Shown: one piece after another, positions 8,603-16,725 of the stretch
How the letters are laid out: every line of letters starts with the position of its first letter
Position numbering within the stretch: the first letter of the stretch is position 1
DNA from: an uncultured Phocaeicola sp.
GTDB taxonomy: Bacteria > Bacteroidota > Bacteroidia > Bacteroidales > Bacteroidaceae
DNA: 64,000 nt
Assembly (NCBI GenBank): GCA_948566455.1
Contig: CAOYQO010000007.1
Span: 1-64,000, forward strand
Direction: 5' to 3'
Program-made: the position numbers and the translations under genes
The notes under the pieces: generated by a model
The model's database searches: none
Seen by the model: the letters and a program-made list of their open reading frames with translations, nothing else
Told to the model about the DNA's origin: nothing

Positions 8603-9313
8603 ATGGATATACATACTTTTATGACTAATTATCGGGAAGCATTTGGTGAACGTGCCGAACTTCCCATTGCCTTCTGGTACTCTGACAAACAGGAAAACGA
8701 AACAGAAAAAATCGGTGGTTGCTTCTTCAAGGGCCTGCAACAAGTAAGGGAAGGTAAAACCATCAGCCTGAACAGTGACGTCATAGGATGTGGCGGCGGA
8801 AAATTCTACACCGGTTTCACGGAAATGCCGATACACGTACCTAACTTCGTATCTCTGGAAGAGAAGTACAAAAAGACTCCTGAAATGGTAACAGATTTCA
8901 TAAAGCAAATCCAGGTACCGCGTACGGAAAAGGCCTATCTGCATTTTGCCCGAATAGATAAACTTGCTTCTTTCGATCATGTAGAGGGTTTACTGTTCCT
9001 TGCTACACCTGATATCCTGTCAGGACTTACCACATGGGCTTTTTATGATACGAATGCATTCGATACCGTAGCTACTCCTTTCGGTTCCGGTTGCAGTTCC
9101 GTTGTAACCCTTACTGTTCTCGAAAACCAAAAAGATGGTAAGCGCTGTTTCCTCGGCTTCTTCGATCCGTCCGTGCGTCCTCACTTTGAAGCCAATCTGT
9201 TGAGCTTCACTATTCCCATGTCCCGCTTCAAAGAGATGTATCACACCATGCGCGAAAGTTGTCTGTTCGATACACACGCCTGGGGAAAGATAAAAGAGCG
9301 TATCAACGAATAA
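8603..9313 (+). CDS. DUF169 family protein
   Basis: A 236-residue soluble protein that I recognise as DUF169. Visible family features are ELPIAFWYSD near the N-terminus, a Cys/Gly-rich IGCGGGKFYTGF, and PFGSGCSSVV in the middle. There is no signal peptide or membrane segment. The conserved cysteines suggest a cofactor or metal site, but the function of the family is not established. It lies downstream of sRNA/leader copy 1, so its expression may depend on terminator read-through or on a separate promoter between 8470 and 8602. Confidence 0.8.
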   Translation: MDIHTFMTNYREAFGERAELPIAFWYSDKQENETEKIGGCFFKGLQQVREGKTISLNSDVIGCGGGKFYTGFTEMPIHVPNFVSLEEKYKKTPEMVTDFIKQIQVPRTEKAYLHFARIDKLASFDHVEGLLFLATPDILSGLTTWAFYDTNAFDTVATPFGSGCSSVVTLTVLENQKDGKRCFLGFFDPSVRPHFEANLLSFTIPMSRFKEMYHTMRESCLFDTHAWGKIKERINE

Positions 9314-9388
9314 AACCTTGAAAAAAAGTAAAGAAACAATGTCTATCTTTTAATTAGTGTTATAAAAACACTTATATTGGTCTAATCA

Positions 9389-9419
9389 TTTGGAAATACG
9401 CAGAATATCCGTATCTTTG
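9389..9419 (+). promoter_or_regulatory. Promoter of sRNA/leader copy 2
   Basis: TTTG (9389-9392), 19 bp, TATCTTTG (9412-9419). The layout is identical to copy 1, and the 70 bp upstream is also recognisably related (GTCTAT, TTTTAATTA and TGTTATA blocks in the same order). Confidence 0.8.
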
Positions 9420-9424
9420 CACTG

Positions 9425-9487
9425 TGTTTTTCATAGTATTAGATTTAAGGTTAACAAAGGTTGGAGTACAGCGGTACTCCTTTTTTT
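9425..9487 (+). ncRNA. Short transcript with intrinsic terminator, copy 2
   Basis: Identical to copy 1 over the transcribed part. The terminator hairpin GGAGTAC-AGCG-GTACTCC is at 9463-9480, followed by T7 at 9481-9487. It lies 70 nt before the DUF4919 gene on the same strand. A sRNA or a leader attenuator are both possible. Confidence 0.7.
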
Positions 9488-9557
9488 ATGTCCATACGTT
9501 TGGAATATCCTCGCAAAAGGCTTTTCTTTGTGGTAATGCTTTAAAATAAATAATGCC

Positions 9558-10214
9558 ATGAAAAGAACACTGTTACTCATCAATCTTCTTCTACTCTCTG
9601 TATGTGTATTCCCGCAAGAGAATATCGAAGTAAACTATGCTACTATTAAAAAGTATGTGGAAAACCAGTCGGATGATTACCAACAACTGATTGAACGCTT
9701 TGAAGCTAATGACAGCTTATTATCCTTAAACGATTACGCGCTAATCTACTACGGTCATTCTTTCACCCCAAAATACAAAGGGAGTATGGAGCTTTGGAAA
9801 GAGCTTGAGACGCTAATGGAAGAAAAGAAATGGGAAGAAGCCTATACCCTATTAAAAGAATGCCGAAAAAAGAATTCTGTATCTCTTAAATTACTCATTT
9901 ATGCCGTGAATCTGGCGAGTGAGCTGCAAAGAGAAGAAGAAGTTCAGGCTTATATAGATAAATACATAAAACTTTCCTCTGCCATCATCTCCAGTGGAGA
10001 TGGCACAAGCGAAGATACAGCATTTAAAGTCATCAGCGTCAATGATGAATATCAGATATTAAACAATGTCTTCAAAGTAGAAGGCCTGAAGCAACAATCA
10101 TTGGTGAACAAGTGCGACCTGATGGAATTTGAAAGCAGTCCATACTATGAGGGCACTCAAATCTACTTCGATATCAGCCGCTCACTGGACTATATGAAAG
10201 ATTTATTCAAATAA
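9558..10214 (+). CDS. DUF4919 domain protein, exported
   Basis: A 218-residue protein with an N-terminal signal peptide (MKRTLLLINLLLLSVCVFPQ), so probably periplasmic or secreted. The rest matches what I know of DUF4919, a Bacteroidetes family of unknown function: VNYATIKKYVENQ, then LNDYALIYYGHSF and later a VFKVEGLKQQSLVNKCDL block. The last part (YYEGTQIYFDISRS) is conserved in the family. It follows sRNA/leader copy 2. A hairpin terminator begins 6 bp after the stop. Confidence 0.78.
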   Translation: MKRTLLLINLLLLSVCVFPQENIEVNYATIKKYVENQSDDYQQLIERFEANDSLLSLNDYALIYYGHSFTPKYKGSMELWKELETLMEEKKWEEAYTLLKECRKKNSVSLKLLIYAVNLASELQREEEVQAYIDKYIKLSSAIISSGDGTSEDTAFKVISVNDEYQILNNVFKVEGLKQQSLVNKCDLMEFESSPYYEGTQIYFDISRSLDYMKDLFK

Positions 10215-10220
10215 AAATAT

Positions 10221-10280
10221 CCCCTTCCTCCACTCCTAATTACCGTATTTGGTGATCGGAGAACTGAAGAAGGGGATTTT
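10221..10280. terminator. Bidirectional terminator between DUF4919 and the GH97 fragment
   Basis: CCCCTTC (10221-10227) pairs with GAAGGGG (10269-10275), flanked by AAAAAT on one side and ATTTTTAT on the other. It can serve both converging transcripts. Confidence 0.7.
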
Positions 10281-10303
10281 TATCTATCAGATATTCCGGT
10301 TTA

Positions 10304-10774
<471 letters not shown>

Positions 10775-10839
10775 TTAAAGGTAAAGCATTACTTGTCAAA
10801 TAACATTCATCAATCCCCAGTGTTAGTAAACCGTCCTTC

Positions 10840-10920
10840 CGGCAGGGCTACACCCTTTCTCCCAGATAGCTACACCCTTTGGAGGTAATGACTACACCAT
10901 CCGCAAGAAAGGGTGTAACC
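10840..10920. repeat. Direct/inverted repeat cluster D (CTACACCCTTT core)
   Basis: Two exact direct copies CTACACCCTTT (10848-10858, 10870-10880) and a partial third, CTACACC (10892). An inverted copy, AGAAAGGGTGTA (10906-10917), pairs perfectly with TACACCCTTTCT (10849-10860). The pairing extends to 17 of 19 positions with GC-rich flanks. The architecture resembles clusters A-C elsewhere in the window but with a different core. Confidence 0.7.
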
Positions 10921-11049
10921 CCGCAAAAGTTGTGCCACAGCTATCTCCTGAGCGGATATAGATCGTTTTTACTATATTCCGTCCCGACATTATCATGTAG
11001 CATTTTCATACTTCCGAAAATTCTTTTAACCCCGCTTATTTACATTCAT

Positions 11050-11541
11050 TTATAGTTCCGTATTTATTTCTTCAAAATCAACATGATTAATCGCTGGAAG
11101 TAAAACTTCTAATATATCTTTTGTCCTTATTTTCAGGCTACAAGTATTTTCACATAGATGACAGCCTATATAATCTGCCTGGATAACGTCTTTATCAATT
11201 AATAATTTAACTTTATTCTCTCTGTCATAAATAAGTCCGAGAATACTTACAGCTCCGGGTGTTGTAAAAAGGAGTGTTTTCATATCTCCATCAGAAGCAA
11301 AAGAAAGGTGCGAACTTCCTACTTGCTTTGCAATACTTTTGGCTGATAGTTTTTTATTTCCCGAAAGTAGAAGCAAAAAGTACTCTTTCTGTTTGTTGAC
11401 CAAAAACAGGTTCTTACAGGGTGAAACACCCAGTTTCTGTGCTATTGTCATACCTTCTTCCATAGTCATAATGGGAGGATGTTCTAAACGGGTATAGTCG
11501 ATATCTAACCAGTCAAGCGTATTGTAGATTTCTTGTTTCAT
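11050..11541 (-). CDS. Prolyl-tRNA editing protein, YbaK/ProX family
   Basis: A 163-residue trans-editing deacylase that hydrolyses mis-charged tRNA (Ala-tRNA-Pro in ProX members). Family signs are an N-terminal DIDYTRLEHPP and the conserved central KKLSAKSIAKQVGSSHLSFA. PGAVSILGL and a C-terminal CHLCENTCSLKIRTKDIL also fit. The start at 11541 (MKQEIYNTL) is preferred; the upstream 24 codons are lysine/serine-rich and unlike the family. It is isolated, in AT-rich DNA next to RHS remnants. Confidence 0.82.
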   Translation of the reverse strand: MKQEIYNTLDWLDIDYTRLEHPPIMTMEEGMTIAQKLGVSPCKNLFLVNKQKEYFLLLLSGNKKLSAKSIAKQVGSSHLSFASDGDMKTLLFTTPGAVSILGLIYDRENKVKLLIDKDVIQADYIGCHLCENTCSLKIRTKDILEVLLPAINHVDFEEINTEL

Positions 11542-11845
11542 TGGTAGCTTTTCATTTTTCGGTCTCTTGCTCTTTTTGCTTATATGCACATTCGGTATTT
11601 GAGAATATTGCAAATATAGAGAAAGTGTAATTCACCGCAAATAGTGAACTGTACTTTTCTGCACATCATTGAGTTTACTGTTTACAGTTTAAAGCCTTTA
11701 CTTTTCTTCGAATTACTAACAGCTTACTTTACATGGTAGTGACAAATGGTGTCAATGATTCAGTGATTTGCACCATTATGAATAATATTTCATTCTTTAT
11801 AATGTTTGCCATACTTCCATCTGAATATTTTTTGTACCTTAGTAG
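11542..11845. other. Gene-free AT-rich stretch before the RHS remnant
   Basis: About 300 bp with no supported gene. A short open frame on the + strand has no recognisable protein features. No clear TAnnTTTG box with a -33 partner was found. The stretch ends where the truncated RHS frame begins. Confidence 0.5.
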
Positions 11846-13270
11846 CATAAAAAAACTGATTCTATTCGTATATCGAATGAAATTTATACAACTTTCACCT
11901 ATGATACGTATGGGAGATTGGTTAGTATAGCCGATCCGTCAGCGGGAACAATTACTTATGGATATGACAGTTATGGTAACAGGAGCACGGAAACGGATGC
12001 AAGAGGGAAAACTGTTAGTTCAACGTTTGATAAGTTTGGCAAGGTTTTAAAACGGGTTACTCCGGAAACCACATTTACTTATACATATAATTCAGACCAA
12101 TTGTTGTCTTCTATCTCAGGAACGAACAGTACTTCTTTTACTTATACATATGATGGTTACGGCAATATACTAACGGAAAAAGAAGTAGGGATAGATAGTA
12201 AGTGGTTACAGAAAAATTATTCATATATCAATGGAAGAATAACGGGAACAACTTATGTGTCTCAAACAGAAACAATAGCTTCGGGAAATTACACTTATAC
12301 CAATAACCATCTTAAAACTGTCAAAATAGGAAATGTTCCTATTTGGGATTTACAGGCAATAGATGTTTTCGGCCATCCTACTAAAATTGTAACCGGAAAT
12401 ATAACGCGGAACTATACTTATGATGGGTATGGTTTCCCTACTGGGAGAACGGCCTCGTCAACAGCAAGTGGCACTTTCTTAAATAGTACTTTTGATTTTG
12501 AATCGGTTAATGGAAATTTGAATTCTCGCAAAGATGTAACAAGAAACCTCACTGAGAATTTTACATATGACGGTTTGAATCGTTTGACAGGTTATAAAAA
12601 TGCAACAATTTCTTATAATAGTTTGGGTAATATCATATCAAAAAGTGATGCTGGTACGTTAGGATATGACAAATATAAAGTACAAACTATCACACCGATT
12701 AGCGGACTGTCCAATACGCTGTCTAAGCAACAGGATATTACTTATACATCTTTCATGCGCCCCAATTCGATTACAGAAAATGACTATCAAGCTACATTTT
12801 CGTATAATGCGGACAACCAGCGTGTAAAGATGCAGATTAAAAAGGGCGGAAATAATTATCTGACACGCTACTATCTTGGGAATGTTTATGAAATTGATAA
12901 TAAAGTTGGAGAAACCAAAGAAAAGTTGTACTTTGGTGGCAATTATTATGATGCTTATGCGGTCTACGTCAAACAGAATGGTGTCTGGCAACTGAATTAC
13001 ATTTGTCGGGACTATCTGGGAAGCATTACTCACGTCACAAATAGCACAGGCGCTTTACTGGCTGAATATAGTTATGATGCATGGGGAAGGTTGCGTAATC
13101 CGGTAAATCAATCGGTTTATGCGCCAGAAACGGAACCCGAACTTATGTTAGGACGTGGATATACCGGTCATGAACATTTGGCGGTCTTTGGTTTAGTTAA
13201 TATGAATGCCCGGTTATATGATCCGATTCTTGGGCGTTTTCTTTCTCCAGATCCATACGTACTATTTTTA
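11846..13270 (+). pseudogene. RHS/YD-repeat protein, 5'-truncated core
   Basis: A reading frame open from 11846, recognisable as YD repeats from about 11891 (TTFTYDTYGRLVSIAD), long before any plausible start codon, so the 5' part is lost. About ten YD-type repeats follow (YGYDSYGNR, FTYTYDGYGN, YTYDGYGFP, FTYDGLNRL). The conserved RHS core end is GYTGHEHLAVFGLVNMNARLYDPILGRFLSPDPYV. In complete proteins this is followed by a YSYALNNPL-type junction and a variable toxin tip. Here it runs in frame, after LFL, into a separate immunity-like gene at 13271. Full RHS proteins form a shell around the toxin; this fragment lacks secretion signals. It is probably a remnant or a silent recombination cassette. 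Confidence 0.8.
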
Positions 13271-13968
13271 ATGAAAGAACAAAAAAAGAAAATACAGTTA
13301 TTATTGGAAGAACATTTTTCCCAATATGGGTTCAAGAAAAAGAAGCTCAATAATTATATACGCATTAAAGATGGTAATGTAATACAAGATATTGGCTTTA
13401 CTACGACAACTCATGGTGAGAGACATGTAATCTATCTGAATCCTGTTTTAGGAGTTATTTACAAGAATATGGATGAGATAATGGTACAACTTAGAGAAGG
13501 AACTAATAGTTGTCTTGAAATGTATACCCCCATGATTTCACTTCCCATCGGCTATCTTATGCCTGATAACGATTTCAAAGAATGGAAATTCACCATAGAT
13601 AAAGATGTTAATGAAGATATTGATAACATGGCAAGAGCTATTATAAACTATGGTTTACCCTATCTTGAAGAATTGTCAAATATGGACCAAGTGATTCACG
13701 GGCTTGTAGCTTCACAGTATTCGTATATCGGAGAAGCAAAAGATTATATTTTACCTGTATTGTACTATTTGCATGGGAACAGTGAACAAGCATTGAAAAC
13801 AGTAGAAGAGTCCATAAAAAACGCTCTAAAGATATAAATATAGATGAATACAGGGTAATGCAAGCAATATATGGTGAGGATGCTATACAAATTCCATCTA
13901 ATAAAGCTTTAGATTCTTATATGCCATTTGTTGAGAAGTTCAAGCAACTTTTGAAACAAAAAAAGTAA
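13271..13968 (+). pseudogene. Orphan immunity-like protein (DUF4304-like), fused to RHS core and frameshifted
   Basis: Begins with its own Met (MKEQKKKIQLLLEEHFSQYG) but is also read through from the RHS core. The pattern GFKKKKLNNYIRIKDGNVIQDIGF resembles DUF4304-type immunity proteins of polymorphic toxin systems. The current frame stops at 13837. A run of six A at 13816-13821 marks the break: with one more A the frame would continue as KKRSKDINIDEYRVMQAIYG to a stop at 13968. So either a real one-base deletion or a sequencing error shortened it by about 43 residues. The family assignment is tentative. Confidence 0.6.
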
Positions 13969-13995
13969 TCTTAGAGCCTGTTTAAATTTTGTTCG

Positions 13996-14031
13996 AAAGG
14001 GGCTATCTCAAAAGTAGGATAGCCCCCTTTT
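13996..14031. terminator. Hairpin after the immunity-like gene
   Basis: GGGGCTATC (13999-14007), a 10-nt loop, GATAGCCCC (14018-14026), flanked by AAA and CTTTT. The GGCTATCTCAAAAGT string resembles ends of some insertion sequences, so this may mark an old element boundary as well as a terminator. Confidence 0.5.
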
Positions 14032-14034
14032 CCA

Positions 14035-14424
14035 CCTGAACATGTAGAAGGTCTGACACATATTTGGTTACGAAAAACAAATAAGAAAGAAAAATATCAA
14101 GGAGTTTATACGGTTGGTAGTGGTGTTCGCCTCATTACCCTATATCCTTTTCCGAAAAGCAATCAACTTATTCTTGGGAAAGAAAGGCCTACCCATAAAT
14201 TACTGACATGGTATAAGGGCTATGCTTCCGAACCTCAAAAAGAAAAAGATAATTGGTATATTGAATTTACAGAAGAAAGCGCAAGAAGGTATTATCTGGA
14301 ACGTTTGCTATTGCACGAGATTGGACATTATGTTAACGAGACATTGGTTCGTAATAAGGCAGCCAGATATAAATCAGAGAATAGTGCTGATAACTATGCT
14401 TTTAATATGAAGATCGATATATAA
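14035..14424 (+). pseudogene. Zinc-metallopeptidase toxin-like fragment (HEIGH motif)
   Basis: An open frame of 129 codons with no start codon; an in-frame stop at 14020-14022 lies in the preceding hairpin. Reading gives GVYTVGSGVRLITLYPFP, then a C-terminal LERLLLHEIGHYVNETLV with the zincin HExxH motif at residues 94-98. A downstream ENSADNYAF could provide the third metal ligand, as in ExxAxxFA-type zincins. It lies 17 bp before a probable immunity gene and behind an RHS core, so I infer it is the tip of a lost RHS or other polymorphic toxin. It lacks its own start and is presumably inactive. Confidence 0.6.
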
Positions 14425-14441
14425 AAAGGAGTAATCAAAAT

Positions 14442-15128
14442 ATGGAGCAAAATCTTCAAACCGACGATAAAGACAGGCAGGAATATCTATTTACTGATAT
14501 AGTGAAACTTGACGCCACCCTCAATGAAATACTACAGAAAGTGCCATCTACAGCAGAGATATTGATTTATAAGCAACAAAATTTCAACATCAATACTCAA
14601 TGGAAAGATTGGGCTTTAGAGATGTTGATGGCCGGATATGAGACGGAAAATCTTTTTATATTAGCTGGTGAAGACATCCATTGCAATCCTTTTGAATTTA
14701 CAGAATTAACAGATAAGATTTTCGAGGAACTGCATCTTAATGAAATCGACGCAAATTCTATCATTACATTATATAGCTTATTCATAGTAAAATCAGTAAT
14801 ACAATCTCCTGATAAGAATAAAGTGTCTGCTGCTTTGAATAAACTTGAACAAGAATGTATAAATAATGAGTACAACACCTTCTTATACAATTTTTATTTG
14901 TTATCTAATGCCATAGACGAGTTGAAAGCATTAGGGGAGCAATGGTATTGGAATGATGCATCTTTAACAAAAGAGAATTGGTATGAATATACTCTCAGGT
15001 TCTTCAAACTGTGGATAGAAAATCCTGATCCTAAATATAAAATTCTACGAGAGAATAATTGCAATGCATCTCTCCCCAAAAAGAAAAATATATTCAGCAG
15101 ACTTATTTCATATATAAGACGAAAATAA
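14442..15128 (+). CDS. Hypothetical protein, probable immunity protein of the metallopeptidase toxin
   Basis: A 228-residue acidic, helix-rich soluble protein with no signal peptide or membrane segment and no family I can name. Features are WKDWALEMLMAGYETENLFILAGE near residues 45-70 and a lysine-rich tail (KKKNIFSRLISYIRRK). Its place 17 bp after the toxin-like fragment on the same strand is the usual place of an immunity gene. Odd point: the first 15 residues, MEQNLQTDDKDRQEY, resemble the start of the AlaX-type protein 1 kb downstream (MEQQIQLNDHNKQEY), suggesting recombination at that 5' end. Confidence 0.6.
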   Translation: MEQNLQTDDKDRQEYLFTDIVKLDATLNEILQKVPSTAEILIYKQQNFNINTQWKDWALEMLMAGYETENLFILAGEDIHCNPFEFTELTDKIFEELHLNEIDANSIITLYSLFIVKSVIQSPDKNKVSAALNKLEQECINNEYNTFLYNFYLLSNAIDELKALGEQWYWNDASLTKENWYEYTLRFFKLWIENPDPKYKILRENNCNASLPKKKNIFSRLISYIRRK

Positions 15129-15189
15129 GAGATATAAAAAAATAACCGGATACTTAGAATTGTGAGAGATATTATATAACTCTGATTTT

Positions 15190-15213
15190 AAACCCCGCGA
15201 ATTCGTGGGGTTT
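15190..15213. repeat. Near-perfect palindrome after the immunity-like gene
   Basis: AAACCCCGCGAA joined directly to TTCGTGGGGTTT: 12-bp arms with one G-U position and no loop. It could be a weak 3'-end hairpin or a recombination site. Confidence 0.55.
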
Positions 15214-15237
15214 AGAAAAGAAGTAGAGCCAACTACT

Positions 15238-15266
15238 ACAAACAAGAAAGACCCACCCATGCATAC
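15238..15266 (+). pseudogene. Remnant resembling the 5' end of the AlaX-type gene
   Basis: ACAAACAAGAA, then ACCCACCCATGCATAC, nearly repeats the sequence inside the start of the AlaX gene at 15524-15551 (ACAAACAAGAA, ACCCACCTATGCATAC), with a one-base indel. After this the similarity stops. The rest of 15129-15492 holds no gene that I can support. Confidence 0.5.
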
Positions 15267-15492
15267 AGGTTAATTAAATACAGCCTGCACAAATTACAAT
15301 ATAAATCTTTTCAATATCAGAATATAACCCTACCTTTACGCAAAAATATCATTATGGCAAGATTAATGATATTAATCATTAAACGTAAATAATGAAGATT
15401 AGATATGCCTTACAAGCATCTTAAAAAGCCGAATATTTTTTTATCTTCGATTAATTAAGAAATAGAAATACAATAAAAAGTTACTAAATAAT

Positions 15493-15966
15493 ATGGAACA
15501 ACAAATTCAACTCAACGACCACAACAAACAAGAATACCCACCTATGCATACTTGCGAGCATATAGTTAACCGTACCATGATGAATCTTTTCGGCTGTGGA
15601 CGGTCAGTATCCGCACATATAGAGAGAAAGAAAAGTAAACTGGACTATTCTTTGGAAACTGCTCCTACTGAGGAAGATGTGAAGCGATTAGAAGAAGCTG
15701 TAAATGATGTGATTGCGCAAGGATTGGATGTTACCACAGAATTCATCACGCAGGAAGAAGCACAAGGACGCTTTGACTTGAAACGACTGCCGGAAGATGC
15801 TTCGGAAACCGTACGCATAGTGAAAGTTGGCGATTATGACGAATGTCTTTGTCTGGGAACGCACGTAAAGAACACCTCTGAAGTAGGAACTTTCAAAGTC
15901 ATCAGCCACGACTGGAATGAAGAAGCCAAACGATGGAGAATGCGTTTCAAATTAGTAGCGTTATAA
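15493..15966 (+). CDS. AlaX-type alanyl-tRNA editing protein
   Basis: A 157-residue free-standing editing domain related to alanyl-tRNA synthetase. It should hydrolyse mis-acylated tRNA (Ser- or Gly-tRNA-Ala). The zinc site is visible: HTCEH at residues 19-23 (HxxxH) and CLGTH near 120 (CxxxH). GRSVSAHIERKKSKLDYSL and SEVGTFKVIS are conserved family segments. There is no AlaRS catalytic domain. The upstream region is AT-rich, and a partial copy of its own 5' end lies 250 bp before it. Confidence 0.85.
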   Translation: MEQQIQLNDHNKQEYPPMHTCEHIVNRTMMNLFGCGRSVSAHIERKKSKLDYSLETAPTEEDVKRLEEAVNDVIAQGLDVTTEFITQEEAQGRFDLKRLPEDASETVRIVKVGDYDECLCLGTHVKNTSEVGTFKVISHDWNEEAKRWRMRFKLVAL

Positions 15967-16061
15967 AGCAATTTTATATAATAGACGTACAAAAAGGCAT
16001 AAAACAAGTAATTCTGTCAGAATAATAGTGACATTTTGTTAATTAGCAAAACTAAAATCAA

Positions 16062-16080
16062 TTGGCACACGTTTTGCGAT
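16062..16080 (+). promoter_or_regulatory. Sigma-54 type (-24/-12) promoter of the small heat-shock gene
   Basis: TTGGCACACGTTTTGCGAT: GG at 16064-16065 and GC at 16076-16077 have the exact 12-bp register of RpoN promoters (TGGCAC-N5-TTGC). The predicted start is about 12 bp downstream, giving a leader of about 115 nt. It is unlike the TAnnTTTG promoters elsewhere in the window. Confidence 0.65.
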
Positions 16081-16205
16081 TATGTTTGTGAACGACGGTT
16101 CAGGAGCTGCATGGGAGTGATTAAGAAACGATTCCCGAAAGCAGTTCAAGACCGAAAGTTCAGAACTAACCGAATGTTTAACTTAAAGGATAGGAGACTA
16201 AAATT

Positions 16206-16634
16206 ATGATGCCTGTTAGAAGAACTCAAAATTGGTTACCAAGTATCTTCAATGATTTCTTTGATAACGAATGGATGGAAAAAGCCAATGCAACCGCTCC
16301 GGCTATCAACGTACTGGAAACGGAAAAGGAGTACAAAGTAGAATTGGCTGCTCCGGGAATGACCAAAGATGACTTCAATGTTCATATCGACGAAGACAAC
16401 AATCTGGTTATCAGCATGGAAAAGAATACTGAGAACAAGGAGGAAAAGAAAGACGGTCGCTATCTGCGTCGTGAATTCTCATACTCTAAGTTCCAACAGA
16501 CCATGATATTGCCGGACAATGTGGACAAGGAAAAGATTGCAGCACAAGTAGAAAATGGCGTGCTGAACATCAATCTGCCGAAATTCTCAGCCGAAGAAAA
16601 ACAGAAGAATAAGAAATCCATTGAAGTGAAATAA
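16206..16634 (+). CDS. Small heat-shock protein, Hsp20/alpha-crystallin
   Basis: A 142-residue holdase chaperone that forms oligomers and keeps unfolding proteins soluble. The alpha-crystallin domain spans about residues 35-130 (YKVELAAPGMTKDDFNVHI, then GRYLRREFSYSKFQQ). The consensus A-x-x-x-n-G-V-L signature appears as AAQVENGVLNINLPK. The N-terminus MMPVRRTQNWLPSIFNDFFD is typical of Bacteroides members; a second ATG follows immediately. The gene is preceded by a -24/-12 promoter and followed by a strong hairpin terminator. Confidence 0.95.
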   Translation: MMPVRRTQNWLPSIFNDFFDNEWMEKANATAPAINVLETEKEYKVELAAPGMTKDDFNVHIDEDNNLVISMEKNTENKEEKKDGRYLRREFSYSKFQQTMILPDNVDKEKIAAQVENGVLNINLPKFSAEEKQKNKKSIEVK

Positions 16635-16670
16635 GGTTTCCGGTGAACCCAACAGATGAATTAATCAAGA

Positions 16671-16710
16671 CGGGCAACTTCTCGCAAAAGAAGTTGCCCG
16701 TTTCTTTTTA
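16671..16710. terminator. Bidirectional terminator between hsp20 and the acyltransferase gene
   Basis: CGGGCAACTTCT, loop CGCAAA, then AGAAGTTGCCCG: a perfect 12-bp stem followed by TTTCTTTTTA. Confidence 0.9.
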
Positions 16711-16725
16711 TATCTCCGGATGTAT

